From: Caprimulgus europaeus
Taxonomy: Eukaryota; Chordata; Aves; Caprimulgiformes; Caprimulgidae
Assembly: GCA_907165065.1 (NCBI GenBank)
Contig: OU015527.1
Coordinates: 22,457,686-22,521,685, forward strand
Direction: 5' to 3'
Length of the DNA stretch: 64,000 bases
Notes under the pieces: generated by a model
What the model saw: only the letters and a program-made list of their open reading frames with translations
What the model was told of the DNA's origin: nothing
The model's database searches: none
Program-made: the position numbers and the translations under genes
In this document: piece after piece, positions 1 to 12,877 of the stretch
Position numbering within the stretch: the first letter of the stretch is position 1
How the letters are laid out: each line of letters begins with the position of its first letter

Positions 1-734
1 CCTCGTCCCTAAGGAGCTGATCACACTTCCTGGGACCCTGCAGAACAGGATGCCAAGAAAGTCAGCATTTGCTAAGGTCATAGTGGTGGGGTGGAAGTGG
101 AGTTAATTTGCAGATCAGAACTAGTTCCTTTTCAGATAGATTTGTCTTTATAGAAGCTCAGAAATTTTCCAGTCAAAAGAGTAAAAATAATTATTTTCTA
201 TACTATAAATGTCTGATAAATTGAGGAGTTTGGAAAATTCACAGGTGGTAGGTATGTTCTCTTTACCCTGCTGGGCATTAACTTCCTTCCCTTAGCCTTC
301 CCCAGCTGTAAATGTGTAGACACCCCAATGACAGTAAGATATCTTCAGGAGAAGAAAGGTTTTGGGAGCTTTCATGGAGAATTACTTTTCTGTTATAATG
401 ACTAATTTACATAGGGCATATAAAGGGTAAATCTTGCCACATTCTTCTAAGTTCCTGACACATTCTTTTGATCCTTATCTGTCTAACGCAGCTACCCCGG
501 CTCCTGACGTCTGACCTCACAGCACATCCTGAAGAGTGAAAACCTCTGCCCCTGAGGTCCTGCCAGCATTCTGTATTTGTGGAAGTGAAGAAGGTTGAGG
601 TCCTGAAAAAATTACTGGCTTCCATGGTAGAGTACTGGGAATCACTGGGCAAAGTCAGTTGATGCCATTGAACCCAAATAAAATCTCAGAGACATTGTTA
701 TGGAGTGGAACGGGGAGATTAGTCAACTGCACTG
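1..734. other. Intergenic, nothing recognised
   Basis: Unique-looking DNA. A minus-strand frame of 81 codons near 407-652 has no recognisable domain. Confidence 0.6.
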
Positions 735-1040
735 AAAAGTGCAGTGCTCTTTGTGCTCAGCAGTGAGGTTCCTCTGTGCCCATTTTTGCAAATTGTTGAG
801 GTCAGCAATCAGCTGTCATGGGCACCTCTTCTCTCTAGAGCTGTATCTTTTGGGATTCTTCTAAGCAGATCTTTGAAGACATTGAAGTGTGATCTCCTGA
901 AGGCCACATTTGTGGTCCTGCTTTTACCCTGCTCTCTCCTTGCAGGATCTTTCACCATCTCATAGTCACTGCAGCCAAGGTTGTCCCTGGCCTTCACATC
1001 CTTGTCTAGGCCCTATTCATGGGCACATGTCCAAATTGAA
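735..1040 (-). mobile_element. CR1 LINE fragment, ORF2 endonuclease region
   Basis: On the minus strand the reading frame near 809-997 contains NLGCSDYEMV, FRRSHFNVFKDLLRRIP and ALERRGAHDS, which match the stretch of CR1 ORF2 just after the endonuclease core (family form GCSDHEMVEF, FRRADFGLFRDLLGRVP). It is a short, old internal piece with no 3' tail. Edges are approximate. Confidence 0.8.
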
Positions 1041-1915
1041 AGAGTCGACCTTTAAGACTATATTTTCTGTAGGATCTCTGGAGCCAGCATGTGCTCACTG
1101 TTGTCACTTCACACTTAAGCCCTGCTCAGAGAGCTGTCAGAGGATTTTCTGAATGGAGTGGAGACATTTTCAAACAGAGTAACTTATGCACCAGAGGAAG
1201 AAAAGTCCAGTGATGCAAAAAAAAAGCACAGGTGGCAGTCTGACACTGTCACATTGGCACCTAGAGTGTAAACAATGGATAAAGATGACTCTGAGGTTCC
1301 CACTGCACCCACTATCACATGTCAAAATATGTTTGTGGCTAAAATGCCACTGAACTGGACCAAAATTTGGGTACTAAAGAAATACATTATTTGATTAAGA
1401 GGACTAAGGAGCCTGAGGAAATAGAATAATGGCATTACCTTTCTAGCATGGTCTCAGCATCATGAAGTTCATCAGTAGGTTCACGTAAGATGTCTTCTAA
1501 TTACTCTCAATTTTCTTTATTTTAATACCGACATTTGGAAATCGCCAAAGCAGCTCATAACCTCTGACAGCAACCCTGGAGGAGTGACACTACTCAATGG
1601 CTCAGAGAAACAGAAAATACTAATTCAAAAGTCCAGATGCAATCTATTATTTTCCAAAGCTTTAGGAGAGATTACTCTAATCAAAGAATTTTTTGAGGCA
1701 CCTGTTTCTCAAAGGCCTCAGCAGAAAGGCATGAAGATGTCTTCCCTCACTTAATGGGACACTGAGAGTTTAAGACTTTTTTCTCCCCTTTCTGGGCCCC
1801 ATCTTCCCCAGAGTGTGTGTGACTGTGTGCTCCTACCTGCCCCACCCTTCCCCACCTTGCAACTTGAATTTTATCTCCTGTAATCCTGCTCAAGCAATAA
1901 ACACTAATGGTGATC
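1041..1915. other. Intergenic, nothing recognised
   Basis: No repeat family, coding exon or RNA gene recognised. Confidence 0.6.
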
Positions 1916-2735
1916 TGTCATAATGGAGGTGTCTAGCCTGGTTGTGGTGGCTGCATCCAGCTCAAACTGGATTTGAGGGAGAGAGATAACAACACAATAG
2001 CCAAGGGCTAATTGGAGAAATGTGCCCACCTAACCACAGTGTTGATCAATGTACAACTCAAGCCAAATTTGGAAGAAACTAGGATCTGTGGTCAATATGC
2101 AAATATGACTATGAGTCATTCATCTTACCCCCATAGTCAGCAGCCCAAGACCCCTTTGAGCTCTCTTGAAACAACAGTGGGCTTTATGCCAGGATCTCCC
2201 CTTGAGTGGGGACACCTCTCAAGGTTACTCCTCAACCCTGAGAGAAACTTTATTGTGTGTGATACTCAGTAAGTGAACGGGAAATTCTGAAGAATTCTGA
2301 AGAACTCTGAAACTTTGCAATCTTAGCTAAGTGATATAAAAGATTGACTGTGCATATATAATTCTTTAGATATAAACCATTGACCAAGTCTGGGACTGGG
2401 TACAGACACACCTAGACTTCTTTCTGAGAAAGAGTTTAGAAAGCAAGCTGGTCCTTTCTGAACTTCATGACTCAATGGGAAAGCCTCCTTGACAGTTTTG
2501 TCTGACCCTGTCCTCTATACGGTAAATAATCAAGTGTACCTTGTCACTAAAACTTGTTAAACCAATGTCACATTAACTATCAGAATGTATTAAATCTCTG
2601 GTTTATATCAATAAACATATTGCTACTTCTCTCTTACAAATGAAGTGCATCGCTCCACCTGCAACAGTGTGTGACCACCTGGTGTGGTGGCCATCACCAG
2701 TGTGGCCCCCAGCAACTCCAATTCTTGCTGTAATA
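1916..2735 (+). mobile_element. Candidate LTR, plus orientation
   Basis: Begins near TGTCATAATGGAGGTG and carries a TATA-like box (TATAAAAG, 2335-2342) followed about 270 bp later by AATAAA (2610-2615) and a stretch ending CACCAGTGTGGCCCCCAGCA that I associate with bird retroviral LTRs. No internal region seen; both ends are approximate. Confidence 0.42.
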
Positions 2736-3950
2736 TGAAAAGTTTTTATCTTCTTCTGACCCAATCAGGGTGCTCCTGACAAAGTGAGTGATGACAAGAA
2801 AGGAAGCAGGAAGTGTAGTGATTTTTAGCCAGCCTCTTCACGTTTGGCAAACTCTTCCCTGTAATGGCACACAGCCTCCTAAGCTGAACACACAAGGATC
2901 ATAATACCCTTTTGGAAACATAGCCTGAAAAGGAAAGCTTGAATTTTTCAGCCTCCTGCAGCAGCAGCAAAAATGTTGTATGACAAATAAACAGAGTTTA
3001 TGCAATCAGATAACATCAGTATCAGAAAACTGTTACTCTTCGTCCCACAGAGGTGTTCACCATTGAGCTGTGCAGCTGTTGATGGATGATCAGATTTTGA
3101 GATTGTTCTATAAAGATTTTTCACATAAAGAGAACATTTGATCTGAAAGATGAACTAATGAAAAGGTGTGTTTGTGTGTGTGTGTGCATGTATGTAAGAG
3201 CACCAAAAGAAACAGTAAAGTTTATAAAAACACAATGTGTTGGTAACCAAGGACATAAGGGATTGACTTCAGAAGATGAGTGCTCTTGTAAGGTCACAGC
3301 CCATGACTTGTCTCTAACACTTTTCTCAGCAGGGAGATGATAATGTGGTTATAGCACATCCTATGTTGGTCCTTTTCCTCCTACCTCTACAAGAAGATTA
3401 TACACTTAAAATTATGTAAAAATCATGAAGCAAGGACAATGGGCTTGTTTAGTATCATGGAGGATGGGTAAGCAAGTCTCAATGCATAATAGCTGATGAC
3501 TCCTGAAAGGGTACGAAAGGCCTATCCAAAAACTCATCAAGACAGAACCAAGAGATGTAATGAAGACTCAGCAGTGAACATTCATTGTCCTCTGTGTTGT
3601 ACATAACTGATCTTAATGGAGCTGAACAAATTCATCTCGGTGCTAGTGACTGGTTGTTAAAGTGCAAGTGCATAGCTTTAACTTACTTAGAGAATAGTTA
3701 AATAAAAGTGGTTCGTCCTTCCATAAGGTCGTGCACCGAGTTTTTTTACATTATGTTTTGCAGTACATATTAGCAGAAAAGTACAGTCTAATATGGTGTA
3801 GACTTCCTGAAGACCCAAGAAGATGATTAATAGGACATGTCAAGTCACTTCTGGAGAGGAAAGCAGCAGAAATGTCATGGTTAATTGGTAGCCAGTTCCC
3901 TCTTTGGCTCCCTGCCTAGGACAGAACTTTGTAATTAGCAGGCAAACAAG
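2736..3950. other. Intergenic, only a short TG repeat
   Basis: Apart from the TG run near 3166, no structure is recognised. Confidence 0.6.
3166..3186 (+). repeat. Short (TG)n repeat
   Basis: An imperfect TG run of about 20 bases, GTGTGTTTGTGTGTGTGTGTG, interrupted once. Confidence 0.85.
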
Positions 3951-4647
3951 TGTCACCAAAATCAGGAATTAGCTTCTTAACACTAAGGTAGTCTTAAGAA
4001 GCAGGTATTCCTTTATTACGGCAACAGATGCACAGGGAATTGCTCCACCTATCGTGCATACAGGTTCATCTCTCCACAAAAGCTCTTATACCATCAAAAT
4101 ATGCATATGCATTACTTTTCCAAGAAGTAATTAACTTATTCATTACATTTACAGGAACTCATTATTATATGTAAAAGTTCCTCTCACATGCGCACTCTCT
4201 CTGGTGGTTGTCATGGTCTTCTGGTGGTCATCATCACTGTGTCCTTTGGTTGTACTTTTCGTTTGCACATGCTCAGTTCTTTCTTGGGCCGGTTTCCAAC
4301 GTTTCTGTCTACCTTGTGCCAAGGAGTTAGCTCAGCATGTTCTCTTGTCGCATCCCAGTGGCCAGTAAAACAAAGAGTCTTAATGCTTCTATGAATATTA
4401 AGGTAATAAATTTCGATTTCTGAAATTCTATGACAAAGATAGATACATTGTCTTAAGTCCAGCACTATGTTAATTATTAGAACAGGCCTGGGACTTTACA
4501 GTCTCTTCTTGGTGAGCTGACAATCCTAACTAATACATTATGTTTTAGAGTTTTCTACTTCTTAATCAGACCCAACTCTTCTATATAATCAAATCTTGTT
4601 TATTTTAACAGAGTATCTGCAACACAGGTGTGGGAAACCTTGTTACA
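3951..4647 (-). mobile_element. LTR of the same family as 43378, minus orientation
   Basis: Plus strand: TGTCACCAAAATCAGGAATT, CTTAACACTAAGGTAGTC, CCTTTATTACGGCAACAG (reversed AATAAA), ACCATCAAAATATGCATATG, then GGTGGTTGTCATGGTCTTC and CTTTCTTGGGCCGGTTTCC. About 700 bp if it ends at TTGTTACA; that end is tentative. Solo, old. Confidence 0.7.
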
Positions 4648-5008
4648 ATTCTGAGACTGAATAATTTTCAGGCCAGAATGAAATCAGTATTCAGCAGCTA
4701 AAGGTCAGGCTTTCACAGTTGTACCTGAATCCAGAGGGGATGGAGAAACACATCCATTCAGTTCACAAATTCTAGATGAAAATTCGAGTCATGGTGATAT
4801 ATTTAGCTGGTTGTGATGCAGCCGAGATAAGAGCTCTTCTGACTCCATGAAGGTTGTGGCTTAAAATATCATAGGAGGCAGAAACTGAAATCAATGAAAC
4901 AGCATTTATCAAGCAAACAGTAATGAGAGCTTAACTCCCAACAGAATAAATGCAACTTGTGAGAACAGTTTAACCCCAGCCTTAGAAAACAGGGTTGAAA
5001 TAAAACCA
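4648..5008. other. Intergenic gap between two LTRs
   Basis: 360 bases between an LTR in minus orientation and the ERVL LTR. It could contain more of the left element, whose end is uncertain. Confidence 0.5.
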
Positions 5009-5760
5009 TATATTGGGTTAGCGTGGCAAGGTTTTGGTAGCAGGGTGGGGGGGGGCAGGGGTGCATAAGAGCGGCTTCTATGAGAAGCTGCCAGAAACTT
5101 CCCCTGTTGCTCACACCTCCAATGCCAGCTGGCTCCAAGATGGACCCACCATTGGCCAAGGCCAAGCCAGTCCAGTAATCATGGTAATGCCCCTCTGCTA
5201 ACATAATTAAGAAAAAGAGGAAGAGGAAAAAAACTGCACACTTTGCAGCTGCAGCAGTCCTTTCCTGAAGGACTGCATACCATGGAAAGGACCCATGCTA
5301 AAATAGTTTGTGAAGAGCTGTCAGTCATGGGAAGGACTCACTTTGGAGGAGTTGGTGGAGGACTGTCTCCCGTGAGAGGGACCCCACGCTGAGGAAGGAA
5401 CAGCAGAAACAACATATGATGAAATGACCAACCCCTACTCCCTGTCCCCTGTGCCGCTAGGAGGAGGAGGTGGAAACTGGGAGAAAAGCTCAGGAAGAAT
5501 GGAGGGGTAGGAGGAGGTGTTTTAGGATTTTGTTTTATTTCTCATTATCCTCTGATCTAATTGGTAATAAATTAAAATTCGTTTTTTCCACAAGCTGAGT
5601 CCGTTTTGCCTGTGCTAATAATTGGTGAGTGGTTGCTCTCTGTCCTTATCTTGACCCACAAGCCTTTCATTATATTTTTCTCTCCTCTCTCCAGTTGGGG
5701 AGAGGGAGTGATAGAGTGGGCTTTGGTGGGCATCTGTCATCCAGACATGGTCAACCCACA
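5009..5760 (+). mobile_element. Solo LTR, ERVL type
   Basis: About 750 bp from TATATTGGGTTAGCGTGGCA (family start TGTATTGGGTT) through TTTTGGTAGCAGGG, GAAGCTGCCAGAAACTTCCC, AATTGGTAATAAATTAAAAT and AATTGGTGAGTGG to GGTCAACCCACA. I recognise the family from bird genomes. No internal region follows and no clean 5-bp target duplication is visible. Fossil. Confidence 0.82.
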
Positions 5761-8434
5761 ACAAACCCACAGGACGACAGCATTTTCTATGAGAGTTTCC
5801 AAATAAGCACTTACTTTTGTTTGGTTGTGCTTTTTTCCTTTGTTTTTGTCAAATTTTCATTCAAATTTTTTCTACTCTTGCTTTCAAAGACTTTAAGAAA
5901 TCTATAATTTTAAAAAAGAGACTATGAAAAAACCAAACCAAGATTTTGATTTTTCAAATTTCAAATTCAACTTCACACATTTCTATCAAACTACCTGAAA
6001 ACTAAAGACTTCAGCAAAAAACGTTACAGACAGAAAGCTAATTTCTGCTTCCAGTTTCAAGAAGAAAAAATACTTTGAACCACAAAAGAAAGTTTGCTTC
6101 ACAAAATGTTTATTTTTATCTTACAAGGGGTTACTTTGATCATAAAGAAGTCAAAAACCTTTTTGTTTTTGTAAAGTGATTCCATGGAACAAAAAAAGAG
6201 TTTGATTTTTTCCTCAGGAAGGACTGCTAATATACAACGGTAGAACCCTTTTGTAAACATCTGAAACTCGATTAGCTTTTAGAGAAGAAAAAAGGGTAGG
6301 AACACAGTGTTCTTCCTTTTAAAATAAAGGTTTCCAGAGCAAAGACACAAGCAGTGTCAGAAATCTAGTTCTCATTAGACTTCAAGGGAAATAAACGTGT
6401 TGTACCAGTTCAACAGTAAAAAGGGGCCTGAGACTTACCTGGAAAGTAGTGCTGTCTTCTGACAGGACGTTTCATCATTGCTTGGCTGTTATCAGAAATT
6501 CCAATATTGAGGGGCTCAATAACTAAACAACCTCTTCCACATAATTAACAAATTTTGTGCAGAGCTATGGTTGAGTTACTGGTTGATGACACTACAATTT
6601 TATGTGGGTCCCATTATAGGGTGATTGCTTGCATTGCTTAATTACAAGATACATCACTGCTTGAATTGATTTACTGTTTCGCTTATTGCATCATGTGATT
6701 GCCTGGTTCACAAAAGCAATGGTGCTCCAACAAAAACACTAGCAGAAGCTTGGCAGATTGAACTTCTGCATTGAGAAAACTGTGTCTCTCCTGTGGGTTT
6801 TGGTTGTTGTGGATTTTTTTTTAACCTTTTTTATTTTTAAGCTTTGTACTTCTTAGAAAAGGCAAGTATGAAATAACACATTGAATATTTGCTCTGGACT
6901 GATTGTGTGAGCTCATCTTTTATGGCTTTAGCAGCATACATGAAAGATAATCTCTCTCAGCTGTCATTTGAAATCAAACAGGTCTGACATTCTTGTCAGT
7001 GTGTCAGGAATGGCTGGAAGATGACAACGCTTACAGATTGTCATGTTAGCACCCATCTTCACAGGAATTTGCAGCGACATTTTCACCTGTGCATTCCTGC
7101 ACCCAGACAAGAAGAGATAATGCATAAAAGATGAATTAACACAAAACCTCCAAACACAGGTTTCCCTTATGCCAATCTCTGCTGAAAATGTGCTATTTTT
7201 AAAATCTAAAATGAGGAAATTCCAGGGACTTTTTTTACTGAAAAATTGCCATCTCCGTATGCTCACTCAATTTAATGTAAAAACCATTCTCCTTTTCTTA
7301 TTCCCCTGAAAGTTTCTCAATACCTTGGGAAAGTAGCTACTGTGATACATCTCTTGTCCTTTTTTGTCTTAAATAAATAAATAAATAAATAAACAAACAA
7401 ACAAACAAACCAAGAAAGATGAATGTTTCATGTGTGGGGAGGCAGGTAGAGGTAAGCCAGCACTTCAGCCCCAAACATTTACCATGAGAAATTGCCTCCT
7501 TTTTTTTCTTTCCAAGCAAAAGCACCCAAGTTGTCAAAGTAAAAATGAGTCTGCCTTTTGAGAGTTTTGAAGAGAGGCTAGAGCATAGTTTGGAAATAAT
7601 TTTGGCTAAGAAATCTGAAGATGAAGTTCTGACTAAGGCCAAATGTGATCTTGCCTACTTTGGCTGTGGTGGATAGCTTTCTTCATTGTGACATCAGAGA
7701 TTAAATCCAGTCTTAAGGCCAGATCCTAACCCTTATCAAGGAAGCCATAGCAGAGAAAGGAGGGAATGAATTGCTGAATCCTTTGATGTTACTGAAATGG
7801 AAATACACTGAACTACTTGTAGTAGTAATCCTCAGGGAACTGCCTGTCTCCCACATCCAGAACAGCCCCATCTGCTTTGCCAGCAGGGTGGAGCATTCCA
7901 TCCTTTCAACCAGGATTCACAACTGTAGCAGCCAGAGAGTAATAAAACCAAATAAATAGTGCCAGTGGACAGGGAGGATTCAAAAAATGCATGCTACAAG
8001 CAGAACTTTGTTTAATGAATCACCCTTTCAATATGTCACCTATCCAAAAAGTGGTGGGTGGCACGTTCTCAGGATGGATTATTTCTGACACAGGCACAAC
8101 TCTGAATATTTTTCAGATAAAGCCACCTCCTAGTAGGATTTCAAGTTGGACTGTTAGCCCTGACTCTGTAGTGAAAGCACATCAAAAGCCCAGATGGAAG
8201 AAATAGCAGTGCACTTACGTGTCAGAGGGGAAATTGTCCCTACTGCACTGAAGAAATCTTCCTGCAAGGAATATATGAAAACATGTGCAGAAACCTGCTA
8301 AAATTTCCGCAGTTAAAGTGAAAAAAGGAAACACCAGGGTAATGTTAGAAGGGAGAAGGCCTGTCCGTACTTCCAATAAAACTTTGTTCTTGGGCTTTTG
8401 ATACCTGGTCTGAGTTCCAGACTGCGAGTACTGG
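5761..8434. other. AT-rich intergenic DNA with one tetranucleotide repeat
   Basis: Many A/T runs and no recognisable exon or transposon; the AAAT/AAAC repeat at 7369-7411 is the only clear structure. Confidence 0.6.
7369..7411 (+). repeat. (AAAT)n followed by (AAAC)n tetranucleotide repeat
   Basis: About six AAAT units pass directly into about five AAAC units; the change in unit suggests point mutation followed by expansion. Confidence 0.95.
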
Positions 8435-9006
8435 TGTACTGATTTTGGGTGGGATGGAATTAATATTCTTCATGGCAGCTCATATAGTGCAATGTTTTGG
8501 CTTTGTGATCAAAAAGTGTTAATAACATAGGGGTGCTTTAATTATTTCTAAACAGTGTTTATACAGCATCAAGATCTCTGTTTCTCAAGCTACACCACAA
8601 CAAGTTGACTGGGGGTGCACAAGTAGTGAGGGGACACTGCTGGGAGAGCTGACCTCAGCTGACTAAAGGGAAATCCTATACCATATGACATAACACTCAT
8701 CAACAAAAACTGGTAGAAAGAAAAAAGGAGGAGGGGATGCTTGAAGTTATGGTGTTTGTGTCCCCAGCTGTTATATGGGATGAAGTCTTGCCTTCCTGGA
8801 GGTGACAACACCTACCTGCTGATTGGAAGTAGTGAATTATTTCTTTTGCTTTCCTTGTGTGCATGACTTTACTTTACCTGGTAAAATGTCTTTATCTCAA
8901 CCCATGAGTTTTTTCACCCTTCTGATCTTCTTCCACATCCCACTTAGAGAGGAGTGACTGAGTGACTGTGTGGGGCTCAGTTGCTTACTGAAGCTAACCT
9001 CCTACA
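8435..9006 (+). mobile_element. ERVK-type LTR (left LTR of an old provirus region)
   Basis: About 570 bp from TGTACTGATTTTGGGTGGG to CTCCTACA, matching by eye the common bird ERVK LTR that begins TGTCCTGGTTTCRGCTGGG, contains TATTCCATACCATATGACGTC and ends in CTTTATCTCAACCCACGAG then GGGGTTAAACCACGACA. A tRNA-Lys-like primer-site remnant may follow at about 9008-9026, but the match is weak. Fossil, strongly diverged. Confidence 0.8.
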
Positions 9007-10214
9007 CCTGGTCAAATAAATGTGGGCAGATATGTAACTCTGATGTTGTGAGGTCAACGACTAAACATGTTGTTTTCACCACATACAGTGCCATTTGTGT
9101 AGGCTGTGTATCACCTGCAAGCATGGAGGTAGTCATGTCGGAATTTTGTTGCAGATTCAGGGCCAATGCATCTCCACATCTGGAAAATAATGTGCTGCTG
9201 TATTCCTCTCCTTTGTATGTTTTCTCTTTTTCTGTAGATAACTCTCTTGTGTAGTCAAAAGAAAGCCCTCATGGGCCTTGTGACACAAGATCACATAGCT
9301 CCTGACACAGCTGGCCAAAAGAAGCAAACTGTGGTGTCATTTGCCCTGTGCTAAGAGCTGCAGTCAGGAGAGAAGAGGCTTATCACTCGTTCTGAGTTAA
9401 TTTTCATCCACTTCTGAGTTTTCCAACATTGATGAAAACAAGCAATGGCCATGTGAGGCTCTGCCCCTCTGCCTTGATGTAAAAACAACCAGCTTGCTAG
9501 TTAGGATGGTTGGTGTTGCTCATACATGGCCTGCACAAGCCACATATATGCTAGTGCCCATGGAAGTCAAGGGTACTAGACAAGTCTGAATAGCAGCACA
9601 ACCATTTGGTGTATCAGCCACTCCTCCTAATATTGTAAAATCTGAAAATTTGCTGAGGATTCATGTAGCCCACTGGTCCTAGTCAGTATTGACAGTGTTA
9701 TAGTACCAGCCTCAGTAACACATTTGAAAATACTTGAATTGAAACCTTTTCAAAGTCACCAGGACAACTGAATTGTCGTAGGCCAGCCATTTCCATCCAT
9801 GGCCATGCCCACCTAGGACCTTGCTGAGATGCAACGTTACAGAGATACAGGCTGATATTTTCTATGCACACAGCTCTCAGGAATGTAACTAAACTTTGCT
9901 GCTACCTCTTCTCTTTCCTGATGAATCCTGTGTTCAGGACAGTGGGCTGGTTTTGCAGAGGTGCTTAAGTGAGTTCTGATTAACAACCACATTGCAAAAA
10001 GCTTCTTCTCACGTACCATGACAATACAAATTTGCTGCTTGTTATTTAATTACTCCTGTACTCATCCATACAACAGTCACGTGAAACATTGCCAAATACT
10101 CTGACACATCAAGAGAAGATGGAGTAACAAAAAGGAAGCACAAGACTTCTTAGGTCTTGTAGGTTTCTGGAGAATGAGCATTTCTATTTAGAGTGAGATT
10201 GTGAGCCCTCTCTA
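9007..10214. other. Between ERV LTR and pol remnant; probably decayed ERV interior
   Basis: By position this could be the left interior of the provirus region, but I recognise no gag or protease motif, and it may be ordinary flanking DNA. Confidence 0.4.
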
Positions 10215-10920
10215 CCAGGTGACCCAAAAGAATGATTTCACGTGAGGCCCTGAGACTTTGAACAAATTAAACAAGTGAGAGTCCATGTAGCAGCTCTTGG
10301 CCCAGTCCGGACAGGGCAAGATATTAAAAATGTGAACTATACTGCAGCTGGAGAGAATAGCCCTACCTAAAGCCTCTTGGCCAAAAGCACCAGGGGAGAC
10401 TCAAGGTTGACCCTTGTGGTTTTGGAGTCGTGGATACAGAGGATCAGAGACCCGATATACTCCAACTGAAAAAGAGATACTGGCAGCGTATGAGGGAGTT
10501 CGAGCTGCTTCAGAAGTGATCAGTACTGAGACACAGCTCCTCCTGGCACCCCGATTGCCGATGCTAGGCTGGATGTTCAGAGGGAGGGATTCCACTACAC
10601 ACCATACAACTGATGCCACATGGAGTAAGTGAGTCGCACTGATCACATAACAGGCTTGAACAGAAAGCCCTAGTTGCTTTGGAAGTGATCACCAGCTGGC
10701 CTGAAGGCAAAAATTTTGGAATGTCACAAGAGAAAGCGATGACACATGCTGAAGAGGATTCAATGTATGATGAAATACCAGATAATGAGAACCAGTATGC
10801 CCTGTTCACTGGTGGGTCCTGTGGTATCATAGGGAACATCAAAACTGGAAAGCTGTTTTATGGACAGCAGATTCTGTCATTTTAAAGTCTGATGGCATCA
10901 AGGTACATTGTGCACCAGTG
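10215..10920 (+). mobile_element. Endogenous retrovirus pol remnant (RNase H region), broken
   Basis: Plus-strand frames show YTPTEKEILAAYEGV, a recurring piece of bird ERV pol, followed by a segment with NENQYALFTGGSC, like the start of an RNase H-type domain. The element is broken, with several breaks. It lies downstream of the plus-strand LTR at 8435-9006 and so may be the pol of that provirus with much of its interior lost. The exact family is uncertain (ERVK or ERVL type). Confidence 0.78.
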
Positions 10921-11047
10921 TCCACTAAAGCCTTATACTCTTGTGTGTCAAATATGCCAGGCTAACAAATCCACACAGTCCAGTAAACTTGATTGTCCCT
11001 TTTCTACACATGGCTGGAGGCCCCTCTAATCTTGAGCATACTGCCTG

Positions 11048-11084
11048 TTATCTACATATGAGTTTGAGTTATCTACATATGAGA
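11048..11084 (+). repeat. Tandem duplication, TTATCTACATATGAG
   Basis: The 15-base word occurs twice, separated by TTTGAG. Small and probably of no function. Confidence 0.8.
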
Positions 11085-11409
11085 TCGTATGTATCTCTTA
11101 ATTCACACATTGTAAATAAGGGTCTGAAGCCCATCTACGCTGTCTGGACAGCCATACACTGGAAACAGGAGCAACTTTCTTCAAAGAACTCCCTTGTCAG
11201 TTTGGTTTTCTTCTCAACTCAGGTATGAGTGCCTCTAAGACTCAGGTAGGTTTGTCATCTCACTTTCTCATGTCCTCTCCATGGTCACACAATTCAAACC
11301 ACAGAGTGCCCGTGGCTTATGTTGTTTCCTTTGGGCAAGTAATGCTCGTTCTTATCAGTGGAGACCTTGGTACATGCACAGTAACTGTACACCAATTCCT
11401 GGAACTGCT

Positions 11410-11459
11410 GGGACATTTTCTTTACAGCCTAGATGGGACATTTTCTCTACAGCCTAGAT
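11410..11459 (+). repeat. Tandem duplication of a 25-bp unit
   Basis: Two adjacent copies of a 25-base unit beginning GGGACATTTTCT and ending CAGCCTAGAT, differing at one base (T/C). It lies at the edge of the ERV remnant region. Probably a recent replication slip. Confidence 0.9.
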
Positions 11460-12302
11460 GATGGAGGAGGAGAGAGTCTCTGCATGTCTGGAGCTTGTGA
11501 GCTGTTGCATTCACCTTTGGCTCCTCTCCAACTTTGAAGCTCAGTGCTGCCAGTGACTTGGTATATGAAACTACTGTGTTCTGTAGAACTTTCCCCCATA
11601 TGTCTTGTGTGCATGAGACTTCATCTGGATGTTTGAGTAACTGATTATCATTCAGATTAGTACAAATCACTTCCAGCACACCTGATTTTCTGAAGCACTG
11701 GATGACTTTCTCTGTGTTGTCCCACTTGTTTAGATGACATAAAACATCATCCTTAAAGTTGAACCTCTCCTTCACGCTTGACAAGAGTCGCTTCCAGAGG
11801 TTGAGAAGCTGTGGCTCTCTCTCAATTGCTTTGGCAGTGCCACTTTTTCTAGCAATGGATTCCAATTGCTAGAAATTCCAGTTTTGACCACACCCATCAG
11901 ACAGCTCCCAGAATGCAGGAATGGAGCTGGCTTCATTGTGTCACCTGTCACCACTGCATACAGTTCCATTACCCTTGATTTTTTCATAACAAAAACCAGC
12001 ACCCCACAGCACAGCACAACAGAACCTTAGCCAGCAAAACAACATCCCTCGTTCCAATTCAACACCTGGAAGGGGTTAACCATGTACAAATACTGGCACA
12101 CAGCACGTACAGCAAGCGAGGTATTAGACAACTCAACTCTAAGAACACCTTTGAGAACACAGAAAATAATGTTCTGATCACTGCGAACCAAGCAAGTGGC
12201 TACATAATTAATGTTTATGGCAGTTTTGTTTTAAAACAGAGTTTGGTCAAATCTGGCTTTATCTCTACCCTTTGTGCCCCACGATGGGCGTAAAATAAAG
12301 AT
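11420..12302 (-). mobile_element. ERVK-type internal remnant (leader and probable gag), broken
   Basis: Directly inside the minus-strand LTR at 12303-12877 lies a sequence (about 12274-12291) that on the minus strand resembles a tRNA-Lys primer binding site (family form GCCCAACGTGGGGC). Beyond it a minus-strand frame of about 147 residues (11422-11865) occupies the place where gag is expected; I do not recognise a gag motif in it. Fossil, broken. Confidence 0.55.
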
Positions 12303-12877
12303 TGAGGTGGTTTCACCCTTCAAACATGGTCTGCTGTCTCACTGTCCCCCACACCACCAGACAGTACAGAATAGAATTGGAGAGGTAAAAGTAAGAAAAT
12401 CTGTGGGTTGAGATACAAACAATTTACTAATTGAAATAAAATAATAATACAATATGCAACTGAGGAATGCATAGTACAACTACATACCACCTGCTGACTG
12501 ATGCCGAGCCTGTCCCAGCCAGTGATTCTGGACAGAGACAGTCCTGAAACTGAAACTGCAAGCCCGGAAGAGAGAGCCTGAGTGACCCCTGAGAATATAC
12601 TCCCATTTTTTTATGGTAAATCCTGGTTAATATACTCAACATGACATGCTATGATATGGAATATCTCATTGGTGTATCCAAATGCCTATTTACTACACTT
12701 CTCCCTTCCCAGTCCTTTCCATCAAGGAACTAGTGAAAGACTGTGGGCTCCTGCAGCAACTAATAACATTAGTACCTTACCAACATTCTTCTCATAACAA
12801 ATCCCATACTGAAACTGAAACATAGCTCTTCTAGCTACTAAGAATAAAATTAATTCTATCCTAGAAAAAACAGGACA
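12303..12877 (-). mobile_element. ERVK-type LTR, full length, minus strand
   Basis: On the minus strand it begins TGTCCTGTTTTTTCTAGG and GATAGAATTAATTTTATTC, contains ATATTCCATATCATAGC and a TATA-like GAGTATATTAAC, then TTTGTATCTCAACCCAC, and ends GGTGAAACCACCTCA. This is the same LTR family as 8435-9006 but in the opposite orientation. About 575 bp with TG...CA ends, old. Confidence 0.85.
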
